From Helichrysum umbraculigerum (Eukaryota > Streptophyta > Magnoliopsida > Asterales > Asteraceae), in assembly GCA_949592205.1 (NCBI GenBank), contig CATIUR010000002.1, forward strand, positions 132,506,090-132,570,089: 64,000 bases of DNA. The letters run 5' to 3'. Below, piece by piece: positions 22,213-33,979 of this stretch. Numbering within the stretch: position 1 is the first letter of the stretch; each line of letters opens with the position of its first letter. The notes under the pieces were generated by a model. The model saw only the letters and a list, made by a program, of their open reading frames with translations. It was not told the DNA's origin and did not search any database. The translations under genes and the position numbers were made by a program.

Positions 22213-23271
22213 AATGTGGGGGGCACTGTTTATCTCTCTTCGCTGCAAATATAACACTCGGATGTCTGCTGGATTTTTATTACGTGTGCGATGATGGCTG
22301 GTGAAGCAATTAATGATCAACCATTTTTTGGTCCAAGATGCTTCCCGCTCAAGTTTTGCCCACAGGTACTGGATAAATTTTGGAGATGGGTTTTTATAAC
22401 CCTAAATTATTTTTTCATCTGGACACTTCTCACTGGACTTCACTTTTCATCATCTGGGTTTTGTTCTCAACAAAAACCCACGACCTAAACCATTTTCCCA
22501 CCCAACTCCACTTCACAAAAATCTATCACTTTACTCTCAAATTCACTTGTAATTTCACTTGCATTTCCCTTGGGAATTTGTGGAGAAGATCAAGCTAATC
22601 TTCACAAGAACAATTACTTCAATTTGTGTAATCATCTTTGGGTACAATTTTACTCTATCTAATTTCAAGTAATTTATGATTATCTCAAGTATTTGTTGTT
22701 GTTGTATGATTATTGTTATGATGAGTGGCTAGTTTACTTATATACTTGTTTGGATGAACTATCTAGTGATTAGGGGTGATGAATTTTTGGGTTTGATTAT
22801 GATTGAGGTTTATGGTTCATTCTTGAACTCACTTGTGTTTAGCTCAACAAATTTGTGAGACAACTTGGTGCTTTTAACATCTTAACTATAGCGAATGTTT
22901 GTTTTGAGTTTTATAGCTTTCATTTGTATGTAAAAGTATAGATGGACCTTTGTTCATGACCATGAACATGGATTTTGTTAACAAAAGAGCTAAAAACACA
23001 TGAGTTGGGGAAATTGGCGAATGTCTTTCCTTTTAGTGAATCGTAAACCTATAACCTCGCCTACTATGTTTAATCTATGAAAACTTGAGTAATTGAGCTT
23101 TAAACACTTATCTAAACTCGTTTGATGAATTGCTAGTAAATGTGGCGAACGTCTTTTACTTAGTAGTTTATCGTCACTTATTTGTCTATGAGTAATTGAA
23201 CTAATTTGTGGATGAAAATTTGGAACAAGCTAGATATATTAAGCTCAACGTGCAAGTTTGGTAACCATGGC

Positions 23272-25832
23272 TGATGTGACCTAAAAAGTCATGTTTTTAA
23301 GTACATATTTCCGCACTTTTTGGACTATTATTTGGTGAAAACATTTCTAAACCATCATTATTTACTAAAAATCACCAAGGTAGTCTAAATATAGACGTTG
23401 CTGCAAAAATCGGTTAAAACGTCTAAATAACACGCAAATTGAGGCAAAACTATCACCTTAAATATTCCCTTCTTGATTTTCTTATGTAATTAGATTTTAA
23501 TTCATATTTTATGATTCCATAGGAAAATACAAGACCGGAGGTGAAAGAATCAGAAGAAACGGATGAAGAACGAAGAAGATGTGCAGTTTAGAAGCCCGCC
23601 GATCGTCATCCGAAACACGCAAAAGTTAAATATCTTCAAATTTGGCAAACTTAGTGTCATTAGAAGAGTAATGGAAAAACAAATCCAACAGCGCAAGAAT
23701 CAAGCGAAACGGACTCCAAACGAAGAAGATACGGACGAACCAAGCAACCGAGAAGTCAACGGAGGCCAAATGGAGCACCAACCCCCCCCCCCCCCCCTAC
23801 ACCAAGGGTGCCGTATACGGCACCTTAAGTGCAGTATACGGTACCTAGGGTGCCGTATACGGGGTCTTTTACCTTGTTGGGTGCCGTTTGCCCCCTTGGT
23901 CCGCTTGCCCCGTATGCTGCTTTGATGCTTGTAATTGATGCTTCAAGACTTGTACCAAGGCTACCTCCCTTCTCCTATAAATAGTGGCTTCATTTCCACC
24001 ATTCCACACACCATTTTTTCACATACTTCTCTAGAATTCTCTCTCTAGAATTCTCTCTCTAGCACTACTCTTAGGAGTTAGAGGATAATTGTTCTTGTAG
24101 TTAGTTCTTCTCTCTAGTTTCTCTCTCTAGCACTACTCTTAGGAGTTAGAGGAGAACTAGAGGGAGGGAAACCTTTCTTTTAGATTAGTTATGTAGTTAA
24201 TTAGTAGAGGCTAGCTTATGTAATGCTTGGATATTAATGAAGAAATACAAGTGTTATTCTGCTCGCAATTCTTATCGGTATTTTCTATCATTTCTATTAT
24301 TAATTTGTCATATTGTTCTTGTTTGATGAATGTGATTTATTAATATTAGAAATGTTTATTGCTATGCATTGTGAGTAGTGTGCTTGTATGTTTGCCATGA
24401 TTAATGAGTAGTTTGTTGTGATATATCTAATTGGGATAATATCGTTATGAAACAACGGAGGTAACGTTATACGGCTTTCATTTGTATAGCGCCGGAAACA
24501 TCACGAATGTGTGGAGTACAGAACGTGGAAGCTATGAAAGTCGTGGGCACAATCCGTTGTGGAATAATGTTCCCGATTATTATATATTACGATTGAAACC
24601 TTGTGGTGCTGTTTAACTATACATTTATGATTTCAAACTAAATTATCGCCTTTCCTCCAATAAACGTGGTTAGAACCTTTATGACAATGAGTAGCTAACC
24701 ATTGATCAAACGGTCACTACCTATCTATGTTTTCTTAAAATAACATGGTCTGATTTTGAAGCAATGGAAATACTGTCTACCTATCGTATAGTACACTGTG
24801 AATTAATCAGGGATTTATTGGTTTGGGATTATAAAGTGAACGGGTTGTTTAGCTATCATAGATGGTTTTACTGTAATACAAGCTTAGATATATTAAGTTC
24901 AGATAGCCGTAAAGTATGTAATCCAGGATAAAGCCCTAAAACGTCCGAGTATCCGGTAAGCCGTGGAAAGGCCGTAGGCTGAACACTGTATTACATCCTG
25001 GCTGAGTCTGTGATCCAGGAAAGACTGTAAAACGGGTGAATACACAATGTAACCGTGGAAAACCTGTAAGTTGAAGACTGTATTACAGCCGAATAATGCT
25101 GAACTCAATCACAACCATTAATGTATAAGTTAGCAGTCACCAATTGTGTTAATCTTAAATGCCTTGCCCAGCTTAGATATCTCTGTATGTGTTAAAGAAA
25201 GGTCAGTGGATAAATTACGGACTGTCGCCTTATTCCTGCACCCCATCTGGAGGGTCACTTGGTCTCATCACAAGAGACGGTGAGGGGGGTTTCAAGGCAG
25301 TCTGATCTGACCATACTCTCGATAGCCTAGTACTCAGTGACATACTGATCGGTTAACCTGATCAGTAGGGTGCTAGTGTTTACACTACAAGATATCTACG
25401 TGAAAGCAAGACACAAATCTTTAAAAGACGTTTTCAAACTAAAACATCATCTCAGCTATTCTAAGTCATGCTGAACCACGTCCTCGTTATCCTTAAGTGT
25501 TATATATGCTAGTCTCCCTTTAGTTTTATGCTTTATTAGTTTTCATAGTTTAATTAGATAAAAACCCAAAAATAAACACCCTTCCAGTTATTAAAACCCT
25601 AGCTTAATTACCGACTTGTCAGAACTAGCTCTGTTTCAATTCTGCCATCGTGAGAAACGACCCTGGATCATCCTTACCGCTTACTCTATCAGGTATTCAT
25701 ACCAGTTCCAGTAGGTAGTACAGAGGATTAGGATCCCCCAGACTATTACAAATATTAAAACTAACACCGTCGTCTGTCAGTAGCCGGTTTCGCGACCGGG
25801 GTAAAACCCGACCAACCACTGACGGCACGACA
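23272..25832 (+). repeat. 5' LTR of the Athila/Tat-like element
   Basis: It starts TGATGTGACC and ends CACGACA. It contains a 16-C run (23782-23797), three palindromic words centred on GTATAC and 21 bp apart (23807-23864), then a TATA box TATAAATA (23976-23983), then tandem TCTCTCTAG/CACTACTCTTAGGAG units (24031-24150). Words, TATA box and repeats therefore lie in promoter order. Confidence 0.9.
23807..23864 (+). repeat. Three palindromic words upstream of the LTR TATA box
   Basis: GGTGCCGTATACGGCACC is a perfect 18-base palindrome; two imperfect copies follow with GTATAC centres near 23815, 23836 and 23857 (21-bp steps). The same array is in the 3' LTR near 31481-31539. Confidence 0.9.
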
Positions 25833-25838
25833 AGTTTT

Positions 25839-25856
25839 TGGCGCCGCTGCCGGGGA
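25839..25856 (+). other. Primer-binding site, tRNA-Asp type
   Basis: TGGCGCCGCTGCCGGGGA begins 6 bases after the LTR end. It matches the site commonly reported for Athila/Tat elements with one difference from the usual GTTGCC form. Confidence 0.85.
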
Positions 25857-26058
25857 TGGTAGTACGATTCGGAGCCTGTTTAGATAGATTAGTTTTAAGC
25901 GATCCTTTTTGACTTGGATTCACCTTCCTTGTCAGAAGTTACTTTCCGCCCATAGATTAGCATAGTTAGCTTAGATTAGCTTAGAATAACTTCCCTATAT
26001 ACTACAACTTTAATTCTAAAAACCTTCTTCTTGTGCTGTCTTGACTAATAACTTGGCA

Positions 26059-27345
26059 ATGGCAACTCAACAACAACTAAAGGATCAAATTGATAGTCTG
26101 TTTAAATCAATCCAAGATAAATATAGGAGTGATGCCGAGTTAGAGAATGAGTGGCAAAGGTGTAGTATGAATTATTCGGATAACATAGGGTGCTTAGCTC
26201 CTCAATCACAAAATCATTATGACCCTTATGCTTTCCAAACATATCAATACCAACCTTACTATCCCGAACCATTCACTGTCTACCAACAATCATCTTACCC
26301 TGTACTTGAACCACAACCATGTGAGAGTTCTAACTTGAGAGATATGTTTTCATCTTTTTGTAACCGACTTGAGCAATCACTTAAAGACCAAGAGGACATA
26401 CTTAGAAGATGTACTGATAAGATGGAAGCACTAGTCGAAGCGAGAAGTAATGAAACTAGGGATCAAGTCACAACTGATTATTGGCTACAGGAAGATGAGA
26501 GGCATTCACACACCACACCTACTTCACTTGACACAGACTTTCAATCTCATGAGCCTGGTTGCATAAATCCAACACCTACCCAATCTTCTAAATCCTCACT
26601 TCCACCCGTTCTTAACCTATCTACGTCCAAGACCGATGAGGAGTTCATTCTAGAGGAACTTTCCGAGTCATTGCAACTTGAAACTCTTGGCCGGAGTGAC
26701 GAGGATGACGAGGTAGACGAAGAGATAGAAGTAGAGAGCCCGGAGGTGGAGGTTTACACAGAAGACCCAGCTTCAGAAGGACCGGAGGAATACGCACCAA
26801 CTCTGAGAAGTGATCTCATTCCAATTCAAACCGACGTGGTTGACAACATTCCGCAACAAGTTGTGGTTGACACTGTCCCACTTATCTTTCCGAATGAATC
26901 ACCCAATGATCTAGTTGAACCCTCAATTGCCTTAGACCAAGTAGTCGATGAGAATGTTGCTACAAGATTGGAGACAAAAACGGATACTGTCCCACCTCCT
27001 TGCCCAGAGTATAACATTATCATTGACAAAAAGACCATAGGAAGCAAGGTGGGTTCTGCGTCATGGTTTCCCTTCAAACCCTCTCTCAACCATATAATGT
27101 CCTATACATCATTTAGAGGTGAGGATTCCTTTGACCAACCCATTCTGACAATCCAACCCAAGGAGGTAGTAGAAGTTGAGAGATTTGTGGTACCTCCGGT
27201 AAAACCATTCCCTCACTTCGAACCATCTCCTTATATTGGACATACCCTAGCCTTAATCTGCTTTAAACTTTTAGGTATGTACCAATATTACCACTTGTGT
27301 CTACTGATGGATGCAAGAAAACCCCTAGGATTGCCTGAGAAATAA
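26059..27345 (+). CDS. 428-residue protein of the non-autonomous Athila-like element
   Basis: This is the only long ORF of the element, in the gag position about 200 bases past the primer site. I choose the ATG at 26059 because the frame upstream lacks ATG. The N-terminal part has helical, possibly coiled-coil stretches (LKDQIDSLFKSIQDKYRSD and RDMFSSFCNRLEQSLKDQED); a Tyr/Pro/Gln-rich segment lies between them; the middle (about 205-240) is strongly acidic (DEDDEVDEEIEVE); the end carries a short hydrophobic stretch. There is no zinc knuckle and no enzyme motif. I do not recognise a named family; similar single-ORF products are known from large retrotransposon derivatives. It ends at TAA (27343-27345). 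The open frame over 1.3 kb argues for selection or recency. Confidence 0.6.
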   Translation: MATQQQLKDQIDSLFKSIQDKYRSDAELENEWQRCSMNYSDNIGCLAPQSQNHYDPYAFQTYQYQPYYPEPFTVYQQSSYPVLEPQPCESSNLRDMFSSFCNRLEQSLKDQEDILRRCTDKMEALVEARSNETRDQVTTDYWLQEDERHSHTTPTSLDTDFQSHEPGCINPTPTQSSKSSLPPVLNLSTSKTDEEFILEELSESLQLETLGRSDEDDEVDEEIEVESPEVEVYTEDPASEGPEEYAPTLRSDLIPIQTDVVDNIPQQVVVDTVPLIFPNESPNDLVEPSIALDQVVDENVATRLETKTDTVPPPCPEYNIIIDKKTIGSKVGSASWFPFKPSLNHIMSYTSFRGEDSFDQPILTIQPKEVVEVERFVVPPVKPFPHFEPSPYIGHTLALICFKLLGMYQYYHLCLLMDARKPLGLPEK

Positions 27346-30300
27346 TGCTAGAGTTAAGCTAGAGACTTGAACAAAAACAAGCGCTTCTTGGGAGGCAACC
27401 CGTGTCTAATGTAATTTCAGTAATAGTAGTTAAATAGGAAGCTAACCCAATAAGTAGAAGATGAAACCCTAAAATGAATGTTCCAAGTTTTCTATTTTTA
27501 TGAACAAAAGGATGGTTTGCGAAATTACTTCTTTAAAAGTCAAATTTTTGTCAAACCTTAAAACTTCCTACTCCCACTTGTTTGAACTCTATTGCAACAT
27601 TCAATTTTTACCATTATTTAAAATCTCAAGTTCTTAATATCCCCTTCACTCACAAACTTTGGAAACCTACTAGAATGAGAATTAGGAGCCTTAGTCATCT
27701 TATACACCCATGCACATATTTCGAGCATTGGAGGTACTTACATATATTTCTGTAAGCATACATATAAGATCCTTAAATGATTCATCTGAAAACCTGATTT
27801 GTATGCTAATATGTGTATTATGCTCGAACTCGTTTAAAAATATGTGCTTTGGAAATCTCTATACTTGGTTGCCTGATTTAAATGCTCATGCTAGTGTTTC
27901 CATATCTGCTATTTGTGTTGCGGTGAAATTATAGGCAACTAACACTTTTTTGTGGGATTAGACTCCAAGTCATACACTGGTTTGTTTCATCTACAAAGCA
28001 CTTACTTTGATAGGTTCTTCGCAAACCAGTGAATCTATGATTTGGAGAAGAATCACTCGTTTGTTAGATCACGTTTGTTTGTTCTACTTGTACAAATGCC
28101 TAACAGACAGGGACTGATGCCTATGGATAAAGAATCTTCGAGAATAATGGAAAGAAGATAAGGGGAGCTTACAGTTCATTAAGTATGGGAATCTTTGGAG
28201 CATTGCTTTGCAGGGGATAAGAGATGACACTTCTAGACACGAAAATGATTTCTAGTTGTCTATGACTAGTTCATTAAGTTGATTAGCTCAATACTCATCA
28301 CATGTGCCCACAAATTCCAAATCCTACAGCTAAACCTTGCCATATAATGGAACCCAAAACCACCACTACCATCCACCATCACCATATCCACCCACATTCA
28401 CCCATCCATCCACCCCTTCACACATACAACCATCACCATCAGGGACCATCCATATGAAGGAATAGATATGGGATTAGATTAGAAACTGGAGATCTCTACC
28501 GATAACGAACAACATCAGATGCATTACATGAGTTCGTCGGAAAAAATCTCGGGAGATAAAGATATATGGTAATTAGATTCAGCACTTTCAGATCATTAGG
28601 AGCAATTGAGTTAAAGCAGCGGCTCTTGACGATTTGGATCTTTGTCCATTAACCGCTATCCAACATTTGGTGTTTCTTGGTTGATCCTGCTTGTGTCCAT
28701 GAGACGACATCACTTCGCTTCATTTTCTACAATCTATCCTTTTAAGTCTTAGTTATTTTCAAGAGAATTTGGTGATTTGAGTGGATGTTGGATGAATGGA
28801 ATGACCGAAGAGATGACGAGCATTCAAGGAAGAACCCATGGAGTCAAGGGCAGACAAACAAGCTCATACACCTGCGGACCATGGAACTTACATACATATC
28901 TGAGGGAAGAAGCGTGGTTTATCTTCTCTCGAAGCTCGCGCGTGCCAATGATCTTCAAAGACTTAAGTGTGGGATAGCATCCCACATTACACGCACTTAG
29001 CAAGAATCGTTTCCACATCTTAAACGCTAAAGTGTGGGATTCACTAATAAGAATCTCCACTTACATGATGGAACGATTCTCTGCTAAGTCTGGATACAAG
29101 GCATTGTGCACTAGATCGACATGTCCAAAGCTGAACCGTTCTTCATGGAATCAGAGGATCAAAGACTCGTTTCGTCTCCTCTCAATTATCGTTCTCAGCT
29201 TCATAATGACAATCGTCATCTGGGGAGTTTCTTAACCTTTACTCCGTTTCTTGATTTAAATTTTGCTTTGTTAGCCTGTTAATCTAAGAAGTAATCTATA
29301 CTCTATCCTAAAGCTTATCACTAAGTGTGGGATTCCAGCCCATTACATACACTTGAGTAACATTTTCTATATGTTCAAACTCTAAGTGTGGGATTATACT
29401 TTACAGTATAATCTCAACTCAAGAGAACATTAGGGACAATGTTCCTCTAAGTGTGGGATAGTTGGTATAGAATACCTTAGATTGGATGTTTACAGATTTT
29501 TATGTCCGAATAGCTCAACTCAGAAAATGTTCCTCAAAATTTTCAAAATTTTTAACAAAAACTAATAAAGTATGGGCTAAATCATTCGATTAGCTCTGCT
29601 ATTTTTGAGTTATAATATCTTTCAGAAGGAACCATCTCTAATATGAGTAAGCTATTTAGGAATATTAGGGAAATTAAGGTAGAAATTTCTTAAATAAGTA
29701 GTGATAATCTAAAAGGAGCATAGCTAGGTACATACAACCCTATTTGCAGTGAGGTTTTGAGCCTTAAAAGCATTCATCTTAAATGCTACATTGTTCATTT
29801 CTTGTGTGTGCCGATGCTAGTATCTCTAAATTAGAACTTGTTCCTGACATACGTTTCGAGACAACATTGGTGAGTACCGTACGCGGTATAGGTGCAATTA
29901 AATGATCTCGACATTCCTTAGGATTTAACCCATTTTTACATACCTTTTCAAGCCCAAAACTCTTCCGATACTCATTTTTAGTATCGATGATCCACTTAGA
30001 AATCCCTGTTGAGCCTAAACCTTTCGTTTCTTCAAAACCCTACATTTTTAACCCACTTATCCAAAACTTCCAGCAACTTATCTTAGAATTTATGAGGATT
30101 ATGAAAAACATCTTGAAGAATCTTCTTCTGAATTGATCTACTCCTTCGTGTTCATCAAAATTGAAGAAAATCAAAGGTGCGAAAAATTAGCACCAAAGAA
30201 AAGACTCGAAGAAGTCCGTGATACGAAAAAAAAGATTTCCGAAAGAAAAGCAAAGAAAAATATCCTTGGAAGTTCTCTGGAAAAGAAGTTCTGAAGAAAG

Positions 30301-30945
30301 AAAAAGAAAAGAAAAAGCAGAAAAAGAAAGAAAAGAAAAAGAAAAGAAAATAAAGTTAAGTGCTTCAAAGTATCAACCGTTCAAAGAAAGATCCGACAGA
30401 AGACGAGTAGCTATCTTCTTCGTTCTACAATAAGTTTTTCATGATTCTTAGGATGCCTAAGATTAGCAACTCTTTCAATCAAAAATCACCACTATCCATA
30501 CCTATTAACCCTCACAAACATTACAACCCACTTGAATGTCTTGGGATAATTAGCGCCGTCCTCTTCCTAAGTGGTGGAGATCCGATTCTCGACCAAGCCT
30601 ATGATGATGAGTGCTGCATGACTGGCTATTTGAGCGATTTCAATTATGCTAGAATGATAGGAAACCTGATACACTATGAGTGAATTGAGTGACCACCTTT
30701 AGTGAGATCGCCTAGTCATGTATACTCCAAGATCACGAGATTTGGAAAGTATGCCTGGGAAAGTCAGTACTTATTTCCGAAAAGATCATCTTAACTTTCC
30801 CTATGTTCTCTAAATAATTTTCCCATATGACAAAGTGGTGACTTCTTGAAAATGTTTTAACTCACCCAAACTATTATAAAAATGTTTTCGCTGGACATAA
30901 CTGAGTTGTTGCTTGAGGACAAGCAACTTCTAAGTGTAGGATACT
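27346..30945 (+). other. Non-coding interior of the Athila-like element with repeated polypurine-type motifs
   Basis: No ORF with a recognised domain. The motif TAAGTGTGGGAT, which resembles the sequence before Athila/Tat 3' LTRs, occurs at 28964, 29029 (AAAGTGTGGGAT), 29322, 29383 and 29448, and once more as TAAGTGTAGGAT at 30931, 4 bases before the 3' LTR. A purine-rich tract of AAGAAAAAG type lies at 30190-30350; the lysine-rich ORF through it (30218-30433) is composition driven. An 80-codon ORF at 30441-30683 is unrecognised. Confidence 0.7.
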
Positions 30946-33507
30946 TGATGTAACCTAAAAAGTCATGTTTTTAAGTACATATTTCCGCACTTTTTGGACT
31001 ATTATTTGGTGAAAACATTTCCAAACCATCATTATTTACTAAAAATTACCAAGGTAGTCTAAATATAGACGTTGCTGCAAAAATCGGTTAAAACGTCCAA
31101 ATAACACGCAAATCGAGGTAAAACTATCACCTTAAATATTCCTTTCTTGATTTTCTTATGTAATTAGATCTTAATTCATATTTTATAATTCCATAGGAAA
31201 ATACAAGACCGGAGGTGAAAGAATCAGAAGAAACGGATGAAGAACCAAGAAGATGTGCAGTCTAGAAGCCCGACGATCGTCATCCGGAACACGCAAAAGT
31301 TAAATATCTCCAAATTTGTAAAACTTAGTTTCATTAGAAGCGTAATGGAAAAACGAATCCAACGACGCAAGAATCAAGCGAAACGGACTCCAAACGAATA
31401 AGTTACGGATGAACCAAGCAACCGAGAAGTCAACGGAGGCCAAATGGAGCACCAACCCCCCCCCCCCCCCCTACACCAAGGGTGCCGTATACGGCACCTT
31501 AAGTGCAGTATACGGTACCTAGGGTGCCGTATACGGGGTCTTTTACCTTGTTGGGTGCCGTTTGCCCCCTTGGTCCGCTTGCCCCGTATGCTGCTTTGAT
31601 GCTTGTAATTGATGCTTCAAGACTTGTACCAAGGCTACCTCCCTTCTCCTATAAATAGTGGCTTCATTTCCACCATTCCACAAACCATTTTTTCACATAC
31701 TTCTCTAGAATTCTCTCTCTAGAATTCTCTCTCTAGCACTACTCTTAGGAGTTAGAGGATAATTGTTCTTGTAGTTAGTTCTTCTCTCTAGTTTCTCTCT
31801 CTAGCACTACTCTTAGGAGTTAGAGGAGAACTAGAGGGAGGGAAACCTTTCTTTTAGATTAGTTATGTAGTTAATTAGTAGATGCTAGCTTATGTAATGC
31901 TTGGATATTAATGAAGAAATACAAGTGTTATTCTGCTCGCAATTCTTATCGGTATTTTCTATCATTTCTATTATTAATTTGTCATATTGTTCTTGTTTGA
32001 TGAATGTGATTTATTAATATTAGAAATGTTTATTGCTATGCATTGTGAGTAGTGTGCTTGTATGTTTGCCATGATTAATGAGTAGTTTGTTGTGATATAT
32101 CTAATTGGGATAATATCGTTATGAAACAACGGAGGTAACGTTATACGGATTTCATTTGTATAGCGCCGGAAACATCACGAATGTGTGGAGTACGGAACGT
32201 GGAAGCTATGAAAGTCGTGGGCACAATCCGTTGTGGAATAATGTTCCCGATTATTATATATTACGATTGAAACCTTGTGGTGCTGTTTAACTATACATTT
32301 ATGATTTCAAACTAAACTATCGCCTTTCCTCCAATAAACGTGGTTAGAACCTTTATGACAATGAGTAGCTAACCATTGATCAAACGGTCACTACCTATCT
32401 ATGTTTTCTTAAAATAACATGGTCTGATTTTGAAGCAATGGAAATACTGTCTACCTATCGTATAGTATACTGTGAATTAATCAGGGATTTATTGGTTTGG
32501 GATTATAAAGTGAACGGGTTGTTTTGCTATCATAGATGGTTTTACTGTAATACAAGCTTAAATATATTAAGTTCAGATAGCCGTAAAGTATGTAATCCAT
32601 GATAAAGCCCTAAAACGTCCGAGTATCCGGTAAGCCGTGGAAAGGCCGTAGGCTGAACACTGTATTACATCCTGGCTGAGTCTGTGATCCAAGAAAGACT
32701 GTAAAACGGGTGAATACACAATGTAACCGTGGAAAACCTGTAAGTTGAAGACTGTATTACAGTCGAATAACGCTAAACTCAATCACAACCATTAATGTAT
32801 AAGTTAGCAGTCACAAATTGTCTTAATCTTAAATGCCTTGCCCAGCTTAGATATCTCTGTATGTGTTAAAGAAAGGTCAGTGGATAAATTGCGGACTGTC
32901 GCCTTATTCCTGCACCCCATCTGGAGGGTCATTTGGTCTCATCACAAGAGACGGTGAGGGGGGTTTCAAGGCAGTCTGATCTGACCATACTCTCGATAGC
33001 CTAGTACTCAGTGACATACTGATCGGTTAACCTGATCAGCAGGGTGCTAGTGTTTACACTACAAGATATCTACGTGAAAGCAAGACACAAATCTTTAAAA
33101 GACGTTTTCAAACTAAAACATCATCTCAGCTATTCTAAGTCATGCTGAACCACGTCCTCGTTATCCTTAAGTGTTATATATGCTAGTCTCCCTTTAGTTT
33201 TATGCTTTATTAGTTTTCATAGTTTAATTAGATAAAAACCCAAAAATAAACACCCTTCCAGTTATTAAAACCCTAGCTTAATTACCGACTTGTCAGAACT
33301 AGCTCTGTTTCAATTCTGCCATCGTGAGGAACGACCCTGGATCATCCTTACCCCTTACTCGTATCAGGTATTCATACCAGTTCAAGTAGGTAGTACGGAG
33401 GATTAGGCTCTCCCCGACTATTACAAATATTAAAACTAACACCGTCGTCTGTCAGTAGCCGGTTTCGCAACCGGGGTAAAACCCGACCAACCGCTGACGG
33501 CACGACA
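30946..33507 (+). repeat. 3' LTR of the Athila/Tat-like element
   Basis: The same layout as the 5' LTR: 16-C run at 31456-31471, palindromic words, TATAAATA at 31650-31657. Substitutions against the 5' LTR cluster in the first 450 bp. Confidence 0.92.
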
Positions 33508-33979
33508 ATGGCGAATGTCCGTTACTTGATTAAGTCTTAAGGCCTTGAATTGAACTTGAACATTTGGTATTGGCGAATGTTAAGCCTTTGTTTAATTGAA
33601 ATTCACCTTTGCATGATTCAAACCGGTTTTAACATTTCACCCCGAAATCACTAGTGAAATATTCCAAGCAAGTATTGTTTTTAATATTCGAAAGTTTCCC
33701 ACAAATCACTTTGACTCTTCAGAGTCCACCTGCCTAGATTAACTAAAATTGTAGTTTTTAAGCATTGTGACAACTCGGTCACACAAACCACCACATTTTA
33801 TTTACTCTCTTAAATTGCTCACACTTATCTTGATTGTCCAAACTAAGTTCCGTGTGTTCGAACCCGAACTTACCAAACTATACTACTACTCGACAGGGTC
33901 CACTGCCCGGTTGTATTTTGGTCTAGCTCGGTACTTTCTTGTTTACTAATCAACGATAATTTTATAACTGGATTTAACA

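Larger units (their letters stand above)
23272..33507 (+). mobile_element. Non-autonomous Athila/Tat-like LTR element
   Basis: A 10.2-kb element with LTRs at 23272-25832 and 30946-33507 and a perfect 5-bp duplication ATGGC (23267-23271 and 33508-33512). The primer site TGGCGCCGCTGCCGGGGA resembles the tRNA-Asp site used by Athila/Tat elements. The 5.1-kb interior holds one ORF and no protease, reverse transcriptase, RNase H or integrase, so it must be mobilised by a relative. By eye the LTRs differ at a few dozen sites (about 2%), so it is older than the chromovirus. Confidence 0.93.
21895..33979 (+). repeat. Probable solo LTR, split by the Athila-like element
   Basis: Sequence on the two sides of the Athila-like element shares repeated words (GGCGAATGT near 23004, 33511 and 33564; GGCGAACGT near 23144), showing one interrupted repeat. 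The left edge is placed at a TGTTGGAAAAT start (21895; TGTTGAAAATG at 21981 is an alternative) and the right edge at TTTAACA (33979). I found no clear target duplication, no primer site and no coding domain, so class (Copia/SIRE-like by style) and edges are uncertain. It contains an eight-word array at 21993-22212. Confidence 0.5.

Noticed and set aside
24899..25108. Minus-strand ORF repeated at 32573-32782
   Set aside because: Same position in the two Athila-like LTRs; differs only by LTR substitutions and has no protein features.
28777..29235. Several 60-78 residue ORFs on both strands
   Set aside because: They overlap one another in the polypurine-motif-rich interior of the Athila-like element and have no family features.
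30218..30433. Lysine-rich ORF in the Athila-like element
   Set aside because: Produced by an AAG/AAA-rich purine tract; no domain, and the region matches non-coding interior sequence.
21895..33979. Target-site duplication for the probable solo LTR
   Set aside because: Tested several start and end pairs (21895 or 21981 against 33979-33985); none gave a clean 5-bp match, so edges are given as approximate.
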